Shown here: positions 63,484-64,000 of the stretch, one piece after another
How positions within the stretch are numbered: the stretch's first letter is position 1
Layout of the letters: every line of letters begins with the position of its first letter
Source: Prosthecodimorpha hirschii
Lineage (GTDB): Bacteria > Pseudomonadota > Alphaproteobacteria > Rhizobiales > Ancalomicrobiaceae
DNA length: 64,000 bases
Direction: 5' to 3'
NCBI RefSeq assembly: GCF_001305515.1
Contig: NZ_LJYW01000001.1
Location: 3,050,750-3,114,749, forward strand
Program-made: the position numbers and the translations under genes
Notes under the pieces: generated by a model
The model's database searches: none
Told to the model about the DNA's origin: nothing
What the model saw: only the letters and a program-made list of their open reading frames with translations

Positions 63484-64000
63484 ATGAGCCCGACCTTGCC
63501 GGAGACGGACGCGGCGCTGGACGCCGTGATGCCGGTTCCACGTGAAACATGCGAGCGGCTGGCGGTCTATGTCGCCCTGTTGGCGAAGTGGCAGAAGAGC
63601 CAGAATCTGGTCGCCCCGGCGACCCTGCCGAAGGTCTGGTCGCGCCACGTGGCGGATTCGCTGCAGGTCCATGCCGCGCTGCCGGACGTGTTGCGCTGGG
63701 CCGATATCGGCTCGGGCGCGGGCTTTCCGGGCTTGGTCACGGCGATCTGCTTGGCCGGGCGGCCGGGGGCGATCGTACATCTGGTCGAGAGCAACAAGGG
63801 CAAGGCGGCCTTCCTGCGCACCGTGGCGCGGGAGACGGGTGCGCCGGCTGAAGTCCATGCCGACCGCATCGAAACGGTCCTGCCGGGCCTCGCCGGGGCC
63901 GTCGAGGGGCTCTCCGCCCGGGCGCTCGCCCCGCTCGTCGAGCTCTGCCGCATGGTGCACCCGCTGATGCGGCCCGGAGTGCGCGCGCTTTTCCACAAGG
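63484..64000 (+). CDS. rsmG: 16S rRNA (guanine527-N7)-methyltransferase RsmG, cut at the window end
   Basis: The first 172 codons are present; the frame is still open at base 64000. The protein has TCERLAVYVALLAKWQKSQNLVAP, VWSRHVADSLQV, the SAM motif ADIGSGAGFPGL, and VHLVESNKGKAAFLRTVARETG, all typical of RsmG (GidB), about 205 residues when complete. It methylates G527 in 16S rRNA. GGAAG lies before ATG 63484. The codons for VPRET form part of a parS-like site. In this order parA and parB normally come next. Confidence 0.95.
   Translation, partial: MSPTLPETDAALDAVMPVPRETCERLAVYVALLAKWQKSQNLVAPATLPKVWSRHVADSLQVHAALPDVLRWADIGSGAGFPGLVTAICLAGRPGAIVHLVESNKGKAAFLRTVARETGAPAEVHADRIETVLPGLAGAVEGLSARALAPLVELCRMVHPLMRPGVRALFHK
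63534..63549. promoter_or_regulatory. parS: parS site inside rsmG (15 of 16)
   Basis: GGTTCCACGTGAAACA differs from the consensus TGTTNCACGTGAAACA only in the first base. It lies in the first 25 codons of rsmG, where it encodes VPRET. Intragenic parS sites are known near alphaproteobacterial parAB loci. Confidence 0.88.

Overview
The window is chromosomal DNA of a GC-rich alphaproteobacterium, most likely a member of the Hyphomicrobiales (Rhizobiales). The evidence is gene order: rsmI-yraN-gshB beside a lipoprotein PBP activator, rph-rdgB-hemW divergent from hrcA, hslVU, smr-mltA-tim44-fxsA-secB-dnaQ-coaE-aroE-maf-ppsR, then hemE-hemJ-rho-mnmE-mnmG-rsmG. The last block is the conserved alphaproteobacterial origin neighbourhood. 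No rRNA, tRNA or CRISPR array was seen. Genus and species cannot be named from this sequence alone.

Bases 1-1150 are mobile or repetitive: the end of an IS110-family transposase, then about three and a half tandem copies of a 281-287 bp GC-rich unit. Bases 1240-10062 are accessory: a secreted GH3 glucosidase, a DUF6455 protein, a trans-aconitate methyltransferase-like enzyme, a HigB toxin with a HigA-metallopeptidase fusion behind an operator-overlapped promoter, a P1B-5-like metal ATPase with a hemerythrin domain, and an acyltransferase. Bases 10100-33600 are mixed metabolism and sensing: asd (with a possible Thr/Met/Lys-rich leader peptide), an ABC exporter, an HWE histidine kinase, an Lrp regulator divergent from a homodimeric 2-oxoacid dehydrogenase E1, a CitE-type lyase, a soluble chemoreceptor, RidA, leuC, an L,D-transpeptidase, a cytochrome c, an HPP protein, a UbiH-type hydroxylase, tesB, the sigma-54-type glnK-amtB operon, a quinone oxidoreductase and trcR.

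Bases 34000-55510 are housekeeping: comM behind a LexA box, glutathione synthesis, envelope biogenesis, RNA and nucleotide maintenance, the HslUV protease, protein export, DNA proofreading, CoA and shikimate enzymes. Embedded here are an AT-rich orphan exported protein (40455-41150) and a strong candidate for an unannotated structured small RNA of about 90 nt (47254-47342) with its own sigma-70 promoter.

Bases 55511-55913, between ppsR and hemE, look like the chromosomal origin: DnaA-box-like sites, palindromes, a CtrA-like half-site pair and clustered GANTC sites. Downstream, one perfect parS (61278-61293) and one near-perfect parS inside rsmG (63534-63549) mark the ParB loading region, so parAB probably lies just beyond the right edge.

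A dispersed element of about 121 bp with terminal inverted repeats occurs at 13617-13737 and 33446-33567, with a palindromic derivative at 19073-19107. All three lie between convergent genes.
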